The notes: a model not told the origin generated them from the sequence alone. Shown: positions 1-8,561, counted from the stretch's first letter. The stretch is DNA of 34,218 nt from Clostridiales bacterium (GCA_019421385.1 JAHZFK010000002.1:1-34218), one strand, 5' to 3'. Numbers and translations: made by a program.

Positions 1-420
1 GTGTCCAGCCTGTTTGGCCGCCGCGGCTACAACATTGATTCGCTGACCGTATCGGCGACCACCGATCCAAAGGTTTCCCGCATGTCGATCATTGTGCAGG
101 GTGATGAACCGATTTTGGAGCAGATCATCAAGCAGCTGCTTAAGCTGGAAGAGGTGCAGCGCGTCGATCACTTGCAGGAAGACGACTCCTGCTGCAGCGA
201 ACTGGTTTTCGTCAAGCTCCGTGCGGAGAGCGGCAGCGAGCGCGACGCCATCCGTCAGCTTTGCGATTTGTATACGGCGCATATTGTGGAGTCTGCCGAG
301 CAGACGATGATCGTCGAGCTGTCCGAGGTGCCCAGCCGCATTGATGCGTTCCTCGACGTGATTTCCAATTTTGAGATCCTCGAGATGAGCCGTTCGGGCG
401 TGACCGCCATCCAGAAATAA
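1..420 (+). CDS. ilvN: Acetolactate synthase small (regulatory) subunit, 5' end outside window
   Basis: Regulatory subunit of acetohydroxyacid synthase, which makes acetolactate or acetohydroxybutyrate in valine, leucine and isoleucine synthesis and carries the valine feedback site. The visible protein (139 residues) opens inside the N-terminal ACT domain at the family signature GRRGYNIDSLTV and continues into the C-terminal regulatory domain (LVFVKLRAES, FEILEMSRSG). Intact homologues carry about 20 more residues before this point (an ACT strand and a GVLSR motif), so the GTG at base 1 is most likely an internal valine codon and the gene is cut by the window edge. ilvC follows after 60 bases, consistent with an ilvBN-ilvC-ilvD operon whose ilvB lies upstream of the window. 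Confidence 0.93.
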   Translation: MSSLFGRRGYNIDSLTVSATTDPKVSRMSIIVQGDEPILEQIIKQLLKLEEVQRVDHLQEDDSCCSELVFVKLRAESGSERDAIRQLCDLYTAHIVESAEQTMIVELSEVPSRIDAFLDVISNFEILEMSRSGVTAIQK

Positions 421-480
421 CGGCGGCATATTCAATTTGTTTTCCTAATTTCATTTCTATATACTTAGGAGGAGTTAAAA

Positions 481-1476
481 ATGGTAAAGATGTTCTATGA
501 TTCGGACTGCAACCTGTCCCTGCTGGACGGTAAGACTGTTGCGATTCTGGGCTTCGGCTCGCAGGGCCACGCGCATGCGATGAACCTGAAGGATTCTGGC
601 GTGAACGTCGTTGTCGGCCTGCGTCCCGGCTCCAAGCATGAGAAGAAGGCAAAGGACTACGGCATTCCGGTTATGACCATGGCTGAAGCTGCTGCGGCTG
701 GCGATATCATCATGATGCTGGTGCCGGACGAGAAGCAGGCGGACATCTATAAGGAAGTTGTTGAGCCCAACCTCAAGCCGGGCAACGTGCTGGCGTTTGC
801 ACACGGCTTTAACATCCACTTCAAGCAGATCGTACCGCCGGCAGATGTTGACGTTATCATGATCGCGCCGAAGGGCCCCGGCCACACCGTTCGCTCGCAG
901 TATCTGGCGGGCGCAGGCGTACCGGATCTGGTTTGCGTACATCAGGATGCTTCCGGCAAGGCGATGGATATCGCGCTGGCTTATGCATGCGGCATCGGCG
1001 GCGGCCGTGCGGGCATTCTGGAGTCCACCTTCAAGACCGAGACCGAGACCGACCTGTTCGGCGAGCAGGCTGTACTGTGCGGCGGCGTTTGCGAGCTGAT
1101 GAAGGCTGGCTTTGAGACGCTGGTTGAGGCTGGCTATGCACCGGAGAATGCATACTTTGAGTGCGTCCATGAGATGAAGCTGATCGTTGACCTGATCAAC
1201 GAGGGCGGCTTTGCCAAGATGCGTTACTCGATCTCCGATACTGCGGAGTACGGCGATTACCGCACCGGCAAGCGCATCATCACCGAGGAGACCCGCAAGG
1301 AGATGAAGAAGATCCTGCGCGAGATCCAGGACGGCACTTTCGCTTCCGAGTGGATTCAGGAGAACCGTGCGGGTGGCCGTGCGCGCTTCCTGGCAACCCG
1401 TGCGCTGGAGGCTGACACCGAACTCGAAGAAGTTGGTAAGAAGCTGCGCGGCATGATGAGCTGGCTGAAAAAGTAA
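481..1476 (+). CDS. ilvC: Ketol-acid reductoisomerase
   Basis: Converts acetolactate (or acetohydroxybutyrate) to the dihydroxy acid by Mg-dependent alkyl migration and NAD(P)H reduction, the second common step of branched-chain amino acid synthesis. At 331 residues it is a class I (short) enzyme. The Rossmann fingerprint GFGSQGHAHA is near residues 25-34, PKGPGHTVR near 130, and the metal-binding acidic residues lie in the ETETDLFGEQ segment. The ATG at 481 has a strong AGGAGGAG ribosome site at 467-474. The cofactor loop after strand beta-2 reads GLRPGSKHEKKA; His and Glu stand where many NADPH enzymes have Ser and Trp (see findings). It lies between ilvN and ilvD. Confidence 0.97.
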   Translation: MVKMFYDSDCNLSLLDGKTVAILGFGSQGHAHAMNLKDSGVNVVVGLRPGSKHEKKAKDYGIPVMTMAEAAAAGDIIMMLVPDEKQADIYKEVVEPNLKPGNVLAFAHGFNIHFKQIVPPADVDVIMIAPKGPGHTVRSQYLAGAGVPDLVCVHQDASGKAMDIALAYACGIGGGRAGILESTFKTETETDLFGEQAVLCGGVCELMKAGFETLVEAGYAPENAYFECVHEMKLIVDLINEGGFAKMRYSISDTAEYGDYRTGKRIITEETRKEMKKILREIQDGTFASEWIQENRAGGRARFLATRALEADTELEEVGKKLRGMMSWLKK

Positions 1477-1488
1477 AAAACACTGCGC

Positions 1489-1516
1489 ACAGGCGGGCGG
1501 TTTTCCACCCGCCTGT
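1489..1516 (+). promoter_or_regulatory. Stem-loop between ilvC and ilvD
   Basis: A 9-bp perfect stem (1489-1497 with 1508-1516) with a 10-base loop lies in the 64-base ilvC-ilvD gap. It is not followed by a T-run, so it is probably not an efficient intrinsic terminator. It may protect the upstream mRNA or set the ratio of ilvC to ilvD expression; that role is inferred. Confidence 0.5.
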
Positions 1517-1540
1517 CTTGCATAAGAGGAGGGAATCCCC

Positions 1541-3205
1541 GTGTCCAAAAGAAGTGACAACATCACCGCAGGCGCTGAGCGTATGCCCAACCGTTCGCTG
1601 CTGCGTGCCTGTGGTTTGACCGACGAAGAAATGAAAAAGCCGATCATCGGCGTGGTTTCGGCTTACAGCGAGATCATTCCCGGCCACATCAATCTGGATA
1701 AGATCGCGGATGCTGCCAAGGCGGGCGTGCGTATCGCAGGCGGTACGCCGGTGCTCGTTCCGGCCATCGGTGTGTGTGACGGCATCGCGATGGGTCATAT
1801 CGGCATGAAGTATTCGCTGCCCAGCCGCGAATTGATCGCGGACAGCGTGGAAACGCTCGCGCAAGCACACCAGTTTGATGCGCTTGTACTCATCCCGAAC
1901 TGTGATAAGATCGTCCCCGGTATGCTCATGGCGGCTGCGCGTCTGAATATCCCGTCTATCATTGTTTCCGGCGGCCCGATGCTGGCCGGCCATTATGATG
2001 GACAGGAAATCTCGCTGTCCAAGACGTTCGAGACGGTTGGCGCGTATAAGGCTGGCCTGATCGACGATGCCAAGCTGGAGGAATGCGAGTGCGGTTCGTG
2101 CCCGGGCTGCGGTTCCTGCTCGGGTATGTACACGGCAAACTCGATGAACTGCCTGTCCGAGGCGATCGGCATGGCGCTGCCCGGCAACGGCACGATCCCG
2201 GCGGTTCACGCCGCGCGCATCCACTTGGCCAAGCACGCGGGTATGCAGATCATGGAACTGCTGCGCCGCGATATCAAGCCGCGCGATATCCTGACGCCTG
2301 CGGCCTTCCGTAACGCACTGACCTGCGAAATGGCGATCGGCTGCTCGACCAACTCGGTGCTGCACCTGTTGGCGTTGGCAAACGAAGCGGGCGTACCGCT
2401 TGATTTGAATACACTCAATGAGCTGTCCGCCAAGGTACCGAATATCTGCCACCTTGCGCCGGCTGGCCCGCACCACATCGAAGAATTGTATATGGCGGGC
2501 GGTGTACCGGCCATCATGAAGGAACTCACCAAGCGCGACCTGCTTGACCTGTCGCTCATCACTGCGACTGGCAAGACGGTGGGTGAGAACCTCGAGGGTG
2601 TTGTCAACAAGAATCCCGAGGTCGTGCGTCCGCTGGAAAGCCCGTATTCCGAGACCGGCGGCATCGCGGTGCTGTGGGGTAACATTGCCAAGAATGGCTG
2701 TGTTGTCAAGCGCTCGGCGGTCGCACCGGAAATGATGGTGCATGAAGGCCCGGCGCGTGTCTTTGATTCTGAGGATGATGCTATCAAGGCAATTTATGCC
2801 GGTGAAATTCACAAGGGCGACGTGGTTGTGATTCGTTACGAAGGCCCGAAGGGTGGCCCCGGTATGCGCGAGATGCTCAACCCGACCTCTGCGCTGGCAG
2901 GCATGGAGCTCGATAAGGATTGTGCGCTTATCACGGACGGCCGCTTCTCCGGCGCGTCCCGTGGTGCGTCGATCGGTCACGTTTCTCCGGAAGCCGCTGC
3001 GGGCGGTGAGATCGCGCTGATCGAAGAGGGCGATATCATTGCCATCGACATTCCGAACAGTAAGGTCAATGTCCAGATTTCCGACGAGGAGATGGAGGCG
3101 CGCCGCGCGAAGTTCGTGCCGCGTGAGCCGAATATCAAGTCGGGCTGGCTGTACCGCTATTCGCGGCTGGTCACCTCGGCCGATCAGGGCGCAGTGCTCC
3201 GATAA
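1541..3205 (+). CDS. ilvD: Dihydroxy-acid dehydratase
   Basis: Iron-sulfur dehydratase producing 2-oxo acids from 2,3-dihydroxy acids, the third shared step of branched-chain amino acid synthesis. The 554-residue length is normal for the family. Visible motifs are PNCDKIVPGM with a cluster cysteine, CPGCGSCSGMYTANSMNCL with the second cluster cysteine, EMAIGCSTNS, GPKGGPGMREM and the C-terminal GRFSGASRGASIGHVSPEA. The start is GTG at 1541, supported by an AGAGGAGGG ribosome site at 1525-1533. The gene is the last of the ilv group and is followed by an intrinsic terminator. Confidence 0.97.
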   Translation: MSKRSDNITAGAERMPNRSLLRACGLTDEEMKKPIIGVVSAYSEIIPGHINLDKIADAAKAGVRIAGGTPVLVPAIGVCDGIAMGHIGMKYSLPSRELIADSVETLAQAHQFDALVLIPNCDKIVPGMLMAAARLNIPSIIVSGGPMLAGHYDGQEISLSKTFETVGAYKAGLIDDAKLEECECGSCPGCGSCSGMYTANSMNCLSEAIGMALPGNGTIPAVHAARIHLAKHAGMQIMELLRRDIKPRDILTPAAFRNALTCEMAIGCSTNSVLHLLALANEAGVPLDLNTLNELSAKVPNICHLAPAGPHHIEELYMAGGVPAIMKELTKRDLLDLSLITATGKTVGENLEGVVNKNPEVVRPLESPYSETGGIAVLWGNIAKNGCVVKRSAVAPEMMVHEGPARVFDSEDDAIKAIYAGEIHKGDVVVIRYEGPKGGPGMREMLNPTSALAGMELDKDCALITDGRFSGASRGASIGHVSPEAAAGGEIALIEEGDIIAIDIPNSKVNVQISDEEMEARRAKFVPREPNIKSGWLYRYSRLVTSADQGAVLR

Positions 3206-3211
3206 AATCAC

Positions 3212-3245
3212 AAAAAGCCTGAAGCCATCGCTTCGGGCTTTTTGT
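3212..3245 (+). terminator. Intrinsic terminator after ilvD
   Basis: Stem AAAAAGCCTGAAGC, loop CATC, then GCTTCGGGCTTTTT: a GC-rich hairpin with one G-T wobble ending in a T-run, 6 bases after the ilvD stop. Confidence 0.9.
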
Positions 3246-3259
3246 ATGTTGCAGACGGC

Positions 3260-3288
3260 TTGTTTCTGTCGGTTAAATCTGGTATACT
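3260..3288 (+). promoter_or_regulatory. Promoter of pyrE (sigma-A type)
   Basis: TTGTTT at 3260-3265 and TATACT at 3283-3288, separated by 17 bases. It lies between the ilvD terminator and pyrE, so pyrE is probably transcribed independently of the ilv genes. Confidence 0.65.
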
Positions 3289-3320
3289 GGTGATAAATAA
3301 GAATAAAGGTGGAACGAGTT

Positions 3321-3983
3321 ATGCTTTCAGAGGCGAAAAAGGAATTTATCGAGTTTATGATGAGTGCGGACGTGCTGCGTTTTGGCGATTTTACAACCAA
3401 ATCCGGCCGTAAAACGCCGTATTTCGTCAATACCGGTAACTATAAGACCGGTTTGCAGAACTCCCGTCTGGGTGAGTTCTATGCGGCGCTCGTCAAGGAG
3501 ACCATTGGCGACAATTTTGATGCAATGTTTGGCCCGGCGTATAAGGGTATCCCGCTGGCAACCTCGGTTTCCGGTGCGCTGGCACGCAACTACGGCATCG
3601 ACAAGCCCTTCTTCTTCAACCGCAAGGAAGCGAAGGATCATGGCGAGGGCGGCAGCATCGTCGGCTACAAGCCGCAGGATGGCGACCGCGTGATCATCAT
3701 TGAGGACGTTATCACCGCAGGCACTGCGATCCGTGAGACCATGCCGGTGCTCAAGAGCTGCGCAGATGTCAAGGTGACCGATATGTTCATTTCAGTCAAC
3801 CGCTGCGAAGTCGGCACGACCCCGGGCAAGACGGCGGTTATGGAGGTCGGTGAGGAGTTCGGCATCAAGGTACATGCGCTCGTCACCGTGCAGGATATCC
3901 GCGAATACCTGGCGGATAAGGCAGAGTATGCACACCTGCTGCCGCTGATGGATGCGTATATGGAGCAGTACTGCGTGTTCTAA
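3321..3983 (+). CDS. pyrE: Orotate phosphoribosyltransferase
   Basis: Couples orotate with PRPP to give orotidine 5'-phosphate in pyrimidine synthesis. The PRPP-binding signature IIIEDVITAGTA is clear, and the catalytic-loop region carries FNRKEAKDHGEGG. The frame is also open from a GTG at 3309, but that codon falls inside the likely ribosome site AAAGGTGG (3305-3312), which is correctly spaced for the ATG at 3321; that start gives 220 residues, normal for the family. No other pyr genes are adjacent, so it stands alone between its own promoter and a terminator. Confidence 0.95.
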   Translation: MLSEAKKEFIEFMMSADVLRFGDFTTKSGRKTPYFVNTGNYKTGLQNSRLGEFYAALVKETIGDNFDAMFGPAYKGIPLATSVSGALARNYGIDKPFFFNRKEAKDHGEGGSIVGYKPQDGDRVIIIEDVITAGTAIRETMPVLKSCADVKVTDMFISVNRCEVGTTPGKTAVMEVGEEFGIKVHALVTVQDIREYLADKAEYAHLLPLMDAYMEQYCVF

Positions 3984-3999
3984 GACTAATATGCAAATG

Positions 4000-4040
4000 A
4001 AAACGGCTTGTTCCCGCTAGGGACAAGCCGTTTTGTTTTT
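4000..4040. terminator. Bidirectional terminator between pyrE and the aminotransferase gene
   Basis: A long inverted repeat (left arm 4000-4015, loop GCTA, right arm 4020-4034, with one bulged T) is flanked by A-run and T-run, so it can stop transcription from pyrE (plus) and from the convergent aminotransferase (minus). Confidence 0.9.
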
Positions 4041-5211
4041 AAGATAAGGATTGTAGGAATTTACGCATACGGAAGCAGGCTTCGCGCAGATGGTTCATGG
4101 AATAGGAATAGGAAATGCGCACATGACCCTCGCCGCTTGCGCCAAAGGCGCTGCCCGGTACGACCGCGACCTTCTGCTCTTTGAGCAGCCGCTCGCAAAA
4201 TTCCTCGCACGACAGTCCGGTCGATGTGATGGACGGGAACATATAGAACGCGCCCTGCGGTTCAAAGCATTCCAGTCCCATCGAGCGCAGCTCGCCGAGC
4301 AGGAAACGACGACGGATATCATACTGCGTACGCATCCGTTCGATATCGTCCTCGCCGGAGCGGATGGCTTCGATGCCTGCAAATTGCGCGGTGGTCGGCG
4401 CGGACATGATGCCGAACTGGTGCACCTTGCAGATATGCCGCATCAGCTCTTTCGGGCCCATCGCCCAACCGAGACGCCAACCGGTCATCGCGTAGGACTT
4501 GGAGAAGCCGTCCACGACGATAGTGCGCTCCTTCATGCCAGGCAGTTCGGCAAAGCAGACATGCGGGTCTTTGCCATAGGTCAGGCTGCAATAAATCTCG
4601 TCCGACAGCACGATGATGTTGGTATCGCGCAGGACAGCGGCGATCGCCTCCAGTTCGTCCCGCGTCATGATCGCGCCGGTCGGATTGTTCGGATAGGGCA
4701 GGATGAGCAGCTTGGTGCGCGGTGTGATCGCTGCGCGCAGCGCATCCGCAGTCAGCTTGAACTGGTCTTCCACGCGCGTCGGCAGCGGGACAGGCACGCC
4801 GCCCGCCATCTGAGTCAGCGGCGTATAGCAGACAAAGCTCGGCTCCGGGATGAGCACTTCCTCGCCGGGATTGACCAGCGCGCGGATGGCGTTGTCGATC
4901 GCTTCCGAGCCGCCTACCGTGACCAGAATTTCCTTATCTGCATCATAGCAGAGCTGATATTTACGGCGGGTCAGTGCCGCAATCTGGCGGCGCAGCTCGG
5001 CAAGCCCCCAGTTGGAGGTATAGAAGGTCTGGCCCTTTTCCAGCGACTGAATACCTGCGCGGCGGATCTGCCACGGCGTTTCAAAGTCCGGCTCGCCTAC
5101 ACCGAGCGAGATCGCGTCCGGCATGGTTGCAACCACGTCGAAGAATTTGCGGATGCCGGAGGGCTTGACCTCCTTGACTCGGTCGGAGAGCAGCTGTTCG
5201 TAATCTACCAT
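4039..5211 (-). CDS. alaT: PLP-dependent aminotransferase, class I (AlaT-like)
   Basis: Aminotransferase of fold type I, 390 residues. The PLP lysine is K238 in GFSKSYAMTGWRLGW; YPNNPTGA (near 173-180) and D204/Y207 in LSDEIYCS bind the cofactor, and the C-terminal substrate arginine is in GHVRISYS. The class converts 2-oxo acids to amino acids. The neighbour is an Lrp-type regulator whose 3' end overlaps this start by 7 bases, matching the Bacillus subtilis alaR-alaT pair, where AlaT is the main alanine transaminase. The alanine assignment is therefore inferred from context; a PatA-like aromatic or broad-specificity role is possible. Translation is probably coupled to the regulator gene. Confidence 0.85.
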   Translation of the reverse strand: MVDYEQLLSDRVKEVKPSGIRKFFDVVATMPDAISLGVGEPDFETPWQIRRAGIQSLEKGQTFYTSNWGLAELRRQIAALTRRKYQLCYDADKEILVTVGGSEAIDNAIRALVNPGEEVLIPEPSFVCYTPLTQMAGGVPVPLPTRVEDQFKLTADALRAAITPRTKLLILPYPNNPTGAIMTRDELEAIAAVLRDTNIIVLSDEIYCSLTYGKDPHVCFAELPGMKERTIVVDGFSKSYAMTGWRLGWAMGPKELMRHICKVHQFGIMSAPTTAQFAGIEAIRSGEDDIERMRTQYDIRRRFLLGELRSMGLECFEPQGAFYMFPSITSTGLSCEEFCERLLKEQKVAVVPGSAFGASGEGHVRISYSYSMNHLREACFRMRKFLQSLS

Positions 5212-5696
5212 GCGATCATGACCTCTCTCTTATCGTTATCTGAGGGGTCGAATTCCACGCCGTAATCCTTATACTTTTTCAAAATGAAATGTGTGCCGGT
5301 CGAAAGGACATTTTCCATCGGCGCGAGCTGCTCGGAGACAAAGCGCGCGACCTCGCGCATGGAGCGATCCTTGATGATAACCGTCAGGTCAAAGCCACCG
5401 CTCATCAGATAAACGCTTTCCACCTGATGATGGGAATAGATTTGGCGTGCGATCTCATCAAAGCCCATGCCTTTCTGTGGGGTGATTTTGACTTCGATCA
5501 GTGCAGTGACGCTTTCCTTGGCGGTTTTATCCCAGTCGATTACGGTCTTATAGCCCAGAATGGTGGAATTCTTTTCAAAAGTCCGGAGGGCATCCGTGAC
5601 CTCCTCTTCGCTTGCGCCGGTCATGGCGGCAAGCTGGGCAGGGGTCAGGCGCGCGTCCTGACTGAGCAAATCCAGCAGCTTTTCAGGATTTTCCAT
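5205..5696 (-). CDS. alaR: Lrp/AsnC-family transcriptional regulator (AlaR-like)
   Basis: A 163-residue protein with an N-terminal winged helix-turn-helix (residues about 5-55, including LTPAQLAAMTGASEEEVTDAL) and a C-terminal RAM/ACT-like effector domain (VTALIEVKITPQ, VYLMSGGFDLTVII). Members bind amino acids as dimers or octamers and usually control the adjacent amino acid gene and themselves. The start ATG at 5696 follows AGGAGG. Its stop (TAG) lies inside the start region of the aminotransferase gene. It is the only plain TAG stop among the genes of this window. A palindrome sits in its promoter spacer (see separate entry). Confidence 0.92.
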   Translation of the reverse strand: MENPEKLLDLLSQDARLTPAQLAAMTGASEEEVTDALRTFEKNSTILGYKTVIDWDKTAKESVTALIEVKITPQKGMGFDEIARQIYSHHQVESVYLMSGGFDLTVIIKDRSMREVARFVSEQLAPMENVLSTGTHFILKKYKDYGVEFDPSDNDKREVMIAW

Positions 5697-5760
5697 GGTA
5701 ATAACCTCCTGTTTGAGTCAGTTTGCAACATCGGACAGTGCTGTTCGCTGTCGTATGGCT

Positions 5761-5790
5761 ATTATACACCAGAACGGACGAATTTGTCCA
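5761..5790 (-). promoter_or_regulatory. Promoter of the lrp-like gene with palindromic operator candidate
   Basis: On the minus strand, TGGACA (5785-5790), an 18-base spacer and TATAAT (5761-5766). The spacer and -35 edge contain the imperfect palindrome GGACGAATTTGTCC (5776-5789, plus-strand reading), a plausible Lrp autoregulation site. The 11-mer ATTCGTCCGTT of this spacer recurs at the same distance from the -10 box in the DUF1015 promoter. Confidence 0.65.
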
Positions 5791-5818
5791 CTGTGCGGCG
5801 GTTTTCTATCGGCATGGC

Positions 5819-6751
5819 TCAGATCAGCCAATCGTATACGCCGATCATAAGCGGCATGGTGACGATGGACAGCAAAGTGGACAGCACATAAAGTGCGCTT
5901 GAATGCGCCGCGTCCCGGTCATATAGCTGTGCCAGCGAGGTGACAGTGGCACAGGCAGGCGTAATGCAGGCCAGATATACGGTCATCAGAATATTTTTGC
6001 CGTTCGGAATGAGGCCCGCAGCGCCGATTGCACGAAACAGCAGCACAGTCAGCAGCGGGCAGAGCAACAGCCGCAATGCAGCCGCCAGATAGCCGCGCGG
6101 CGCGGTGAACAATTGGCGGAGAGGTGTGTCGGCAATGACCATACCGGCCAACAGCATACCCAGTGGGCCGAGCATCGAGCCGGTGGTGTCCAGTGTCTGG
6201 TTGATGAAATCGGGCAGCTCGATACGCAGCAGAAACAGGGCGCAGCCGATGGCGATGGCGATGATATTAACGTTGAGCAGGATTTTGCGCCATTCCATGC
6301 CGCTGGTGCCGCAAAGCAGGCTGCGGCAATGCGTCCAGATCAGGATTTGCTGAATGACGATGAAGGCGCAGGAGTAGATGACGTAATCTGCGCCCAGCAG
6401 GGCGTTCACCAGCGGAATGACCAGAATACCGGCGTTGGTGTAAACAATGACGGCGCGTTCGATCACATCCAGCCGCAGCGGGCGGGCAAGCACGCGGGCG
6501 ATGAGCAGGAACAGCAGGTGCGCAGCTCCCGCAAAAGCAAAGGAATAGAGCAGACCGCCCATGACCTGCGGCGTATATTCCACCTGAAAAGCATTGATGA
6601 TGACGCATGGCGTGACAATATACACCATAACCACCGAAATGCTGCGGCTATCCTCGGGGCGCAGCAGCTTGGTCTTTACGATGATGTAGCCCATCAGCAG
6701 GATGAGGAAGAGTTGCACGATCTGTTCCGCCAGAATCAGACTGATTTCCAT
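5819..6751 (-). CDS. AEC-family (auxin efflux carrier type) permease
   Basis: A 310-residue integral membrane protein with about ten hydrophobic segments arranged as two inverted halves, typical of the AEC/BASS-like carriers that move organic acids such as malate or malonate, or amino acid-like anions. Characteristic stretches are LILLMGYIIVKTKLL near the N-terminus, YTNAGILVIPLVNALLG in the middle, and the C-terminal YLACITPACATVTSLAQLY. The substrate cannot be read from the sequence. The ATG at 6751 has an AGGGGGA ribosome site. It lies downstream of fhs on the same strand, after a hairpin, and just upstream of the lrp-like gene, so a link to amino or keto acid export is possible but unproven. 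Confidence 0.85.
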   Translation of the reverse strand: MEISLILAEQIVQLFLILLMGYIIVKTKLLRPEDSRSISVVMVYIVTPCVIINAFQVEYTPQVMGGLLYSFAFAGAAHLLFLLIARVLARPLRLDVIERAVIVYTNAGILVIPLVNALLGADYVIYSCAFIVIQQILIWTHCRSLLCGTSGMEWRKILLNVNIIAIAIGCALFLLRIELPDFINQTLDTTGSMLGPLGMLLAGMVIADTPLRQLFTAPRGYLAAALRLLLCPLLTVLLFRAIGAAGLIPNGKNILMTVYLACITPACATVTSLAQLYDRDAAHSSALYVLSTLLSIVTMPLMIGVYDWLI

Positions 6752-6780
6752 ATTGTCCCCCTGTTTTGTTGATGCAATAC

Positions 6781-6804
6781 AGAAGCCGCCTGTCGGCGGC
6801 TTCT
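6781..6804 (-). terminator. Hairpin after fhs
   Basis: A perfect 10-bp stem AGAAGCCGCC / GGCGGCTTCT with a 4-base loop lies about 23 bases past the fhs stop. The tail in the fhs direction is only weakly T-rich, so termination may be partial, allowing some read-through into the permease gene. Confidence 0.6.
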
Positions 6805-6826
6805 GTCTATGGATTTGAAGTTAGGA

Positions 6827-8497
6827 TTAGAACAGGCCGGTGATTTTGCCATCCGCATCGACATCGATCTTTTCCGCGGCCGGTACCTTGGGCAGACCCG
6901 GCATGGTCATGATCGCGCCCGTCTCGACCACAACAAAGCCTGCGCCCGCGGCCAGACGTGCGGAGCGGACGTTGACCACGAATTCGGTCGGGCGGCCCAG
7001 CAGTGCCGGAGCGTCGGACAGCGAATACTGGGTCTTGGCAACGCAGACAGGCAGATTGCCATAGCCCATTTCGGTGATATTCGCCAGTTCCTTATGTGCT
7101 GCCGGGGCGATGGTCACGCCCAGCGCGCCGTAAATTTCCTTGGCGATCTTGCGGATCTTGTCCTCAAGCGGGAGCTCATCCTCATACAGCATATGGAAGT
7201 CCGCATTGCCTTCGTCCAGTACGGCGAGCACCTCTTCGGCCAGCGCCTTGCCGCCTTCGCCGCCCTTGGCGAACACTTCGGACAAAGCGACCCGCACGCC
7301 GCGCGCGGCGCAGTGCTTGCGGATAAACTCTACTTCCTCTTCGGTATCGGTCGGGAAAGCGTTGATGGCCACGACCGTCGGCACACCAAACTTCTTTATG
7401 TTGTCCAGATGTGCGTCCAGATTGCAGATGCCGCGCTCGAGCGCGGTGAGATCAGGCGTGTTCAGCTCGGTTTTGGGCACGCCGCCGTTGTATTTCAGGG
7501 CACGCACGGTCGCAACGATGACGATGCAGTCGGGCGACAGGCCTGCTTTGCGGCATTTGATGTCCATAAATTTCTCTGCGCCGAGGTCTGCGCCGAAACC
7601 GGCTTCGGTGATGGCGATATCTGCAAGCCGCAGTGCAAGCTTGGTAGCCTGCACGCTGTTGCAGCCGTGTGCAATGTTGGCAAACGGGCCGCCGTGCATC
7701 AGCGCGGGCGTACCCTCCAGCGTCTGCACCAGATTGGGCTTGATGGCATCCTTCATCAGCGCGGTCATTGCGCCTTCTGCCTTCAGGTCGCGCGCGTAGA
7801 CTGGCTTGCCTGCGTAGTTATAGGCAACCAGAATGTCGCCGAAGCGTTTTTTCAGATCCTCCAGATCGGAAGCAAGGCACAGGATCGCCATAATCTCGGA
7901 GGCGACCGTAATCATGAAGTGATCCTCGCGCGGCACGCCGTTGACCTTGCCGCCAAGGCCAATGGTGATGTTGCGCAGGGCGCGATCGTTCATGTCCATG
8001 ACGCGGGTGAAGATGATGCGGCGCGGGTCGATGCCCAGCGCGTTGCCCTGCTGCAGGTGGTTATCCAGCATAGCGCACAGCAGGTTGTTGGCTGCGGTGA
8101 TGGCATGCATGTCGCCGGTAAAGTGCAGGTTGATATCCTCCATCGGCACGACCTGCGCATAACCGCCGCCGGCAGCGCCGCCCTTGATGCCGAACACTGG
8201 GCCGAGGGACGGCTCACGCAGTGCGATCATGGCTTTTTTACCCAGCTTTGCCATCGCCTGACCAAGGCCGACGGTCGTGGTGGTCTTGCCCTCGCCGGCG
8301 GGGGTGGGGTTGATGGCGGTGACAAGCACCAGCTTGCCGTCCGGCTGACCGGCCGTCTTTTTCCAGACGTCGGCAGACAGCTTGGCTTTGTATTTTCCGT
8401 ATAATTCGAGGTCATCAACATCCAGACCGGCGGATGCAGCGACTTCAGTGATCGGGCGCATCTGGCAGCCCTGAGCGATTTCGATATCGGATAGCAT
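6827..8497 (-). CDS. fhs: Formate-tetrahydrofolate ligase
   Basis: ATP-dependent synthesis of 10-formyl-tetrahydrofolate from formate, feeding one-carbon units to purine and methionine synthesis and, in acetogens, the methyl branch of the Wood-Ljungdahl pathway. The 556-residue length is normal. The P-loop TPAGEGKTTTTVGLGQ is at about residues 65-80, followed by LREPSLGPVFGIKGGAAGGGYAQ in two familiar short blocks, and the C-terminal GAIMTMPGLPKVPAAEKID. The start ATG at 8497 follows GGGAGGA. No other Wood-Ljungdahl gene is adjacent, so a simple one-carbon anabolic role is at least as likely as acetogenesis. Confidence 0.97.
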   Translation of the reverse strand: MLSDIEIAQGCQMRPITEVAASAGLDVDDLELYGKYKAKLSADVWKKTAGQPDGKLVLVTAINPTPAGEGKTTTTVGLGQAMAKLGKKAMIALREPSLGPVFGIKGGAAGGGYAQVVPMEDINLHFTGDMHAITAANNLLCAMLDNHLQQGNALGIDPRRIIFTRVMDMNDRALRNITIGLGGKVNGVPREDHFMITVASEIMAILCLASDLEDLKKRFGDILVAYNYAGKPVYARDLKAEGAMTALMKDAIKPNLVQTLEGTPALMHGGPFANIAHGCNSVQATKLALRLADIAITEAGFGADLGAEKFMDIKCRKAGLSPDCIVIVATVRALKYNGGVPKTELNTPDLTALERGICNLDAHLDNIKKFGVPTVVAINAFPTDTEEEVEFIRKHCAARGVRVALSEVFAKGGEGGKALAEEVLAVLDEGNADFHMLYEDELPLEDKIRKIAKEIYGALGVTIAPAAHKELANITEMGYGNLPVCVAKTQYSLSDAPALLGRPTEFVVNVRSARLAAGAGFVVVETGAIMTMPGLPKVPAAEKIDVDADGKITGLF

Positions 8498-8532
8498 AGC
8501 AGTTCCTCCCGTATATTTTACACAGTGACCTT

Positions 8533-8561
8533 ATTATAACAATGTTCTGCACAGTTTTCCA
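8533..8561 (-). promoter_or_regulatory. Promoter of fhs
   Basis: On the minus strand, TGGAAA (8556-8561), 17 bases, then TATAAT (8533-8538), with a 35-base leader before the ATG. The -10 is perfect and the -35 weak. Confidence 0.5.

Noticed and set aside
437..465. TTGTTT-17-TATACT as a promoter of ilvC
   Set aside because: The predicted transcript would start after the ribosome site at 467-474, so it could not support ilvC translation.
421..480. Search for a T-box or leader control before ilvC
   Set aside because: The gap is 60 bases and shows no T-box sequence or stem; such control would lie upstream of ilvB, outside the window.
1280..3430. 716-codon open frame on the minus strand
   Set aside because: Antisense shadow of ilvD and its flanks; the frame also crosses the ilvD terminator and the pyrE promoter.
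6809..8404. 531-codon open frame on the plus strand
   Set aside because: Antisense shadow of fhs, with no family motif.
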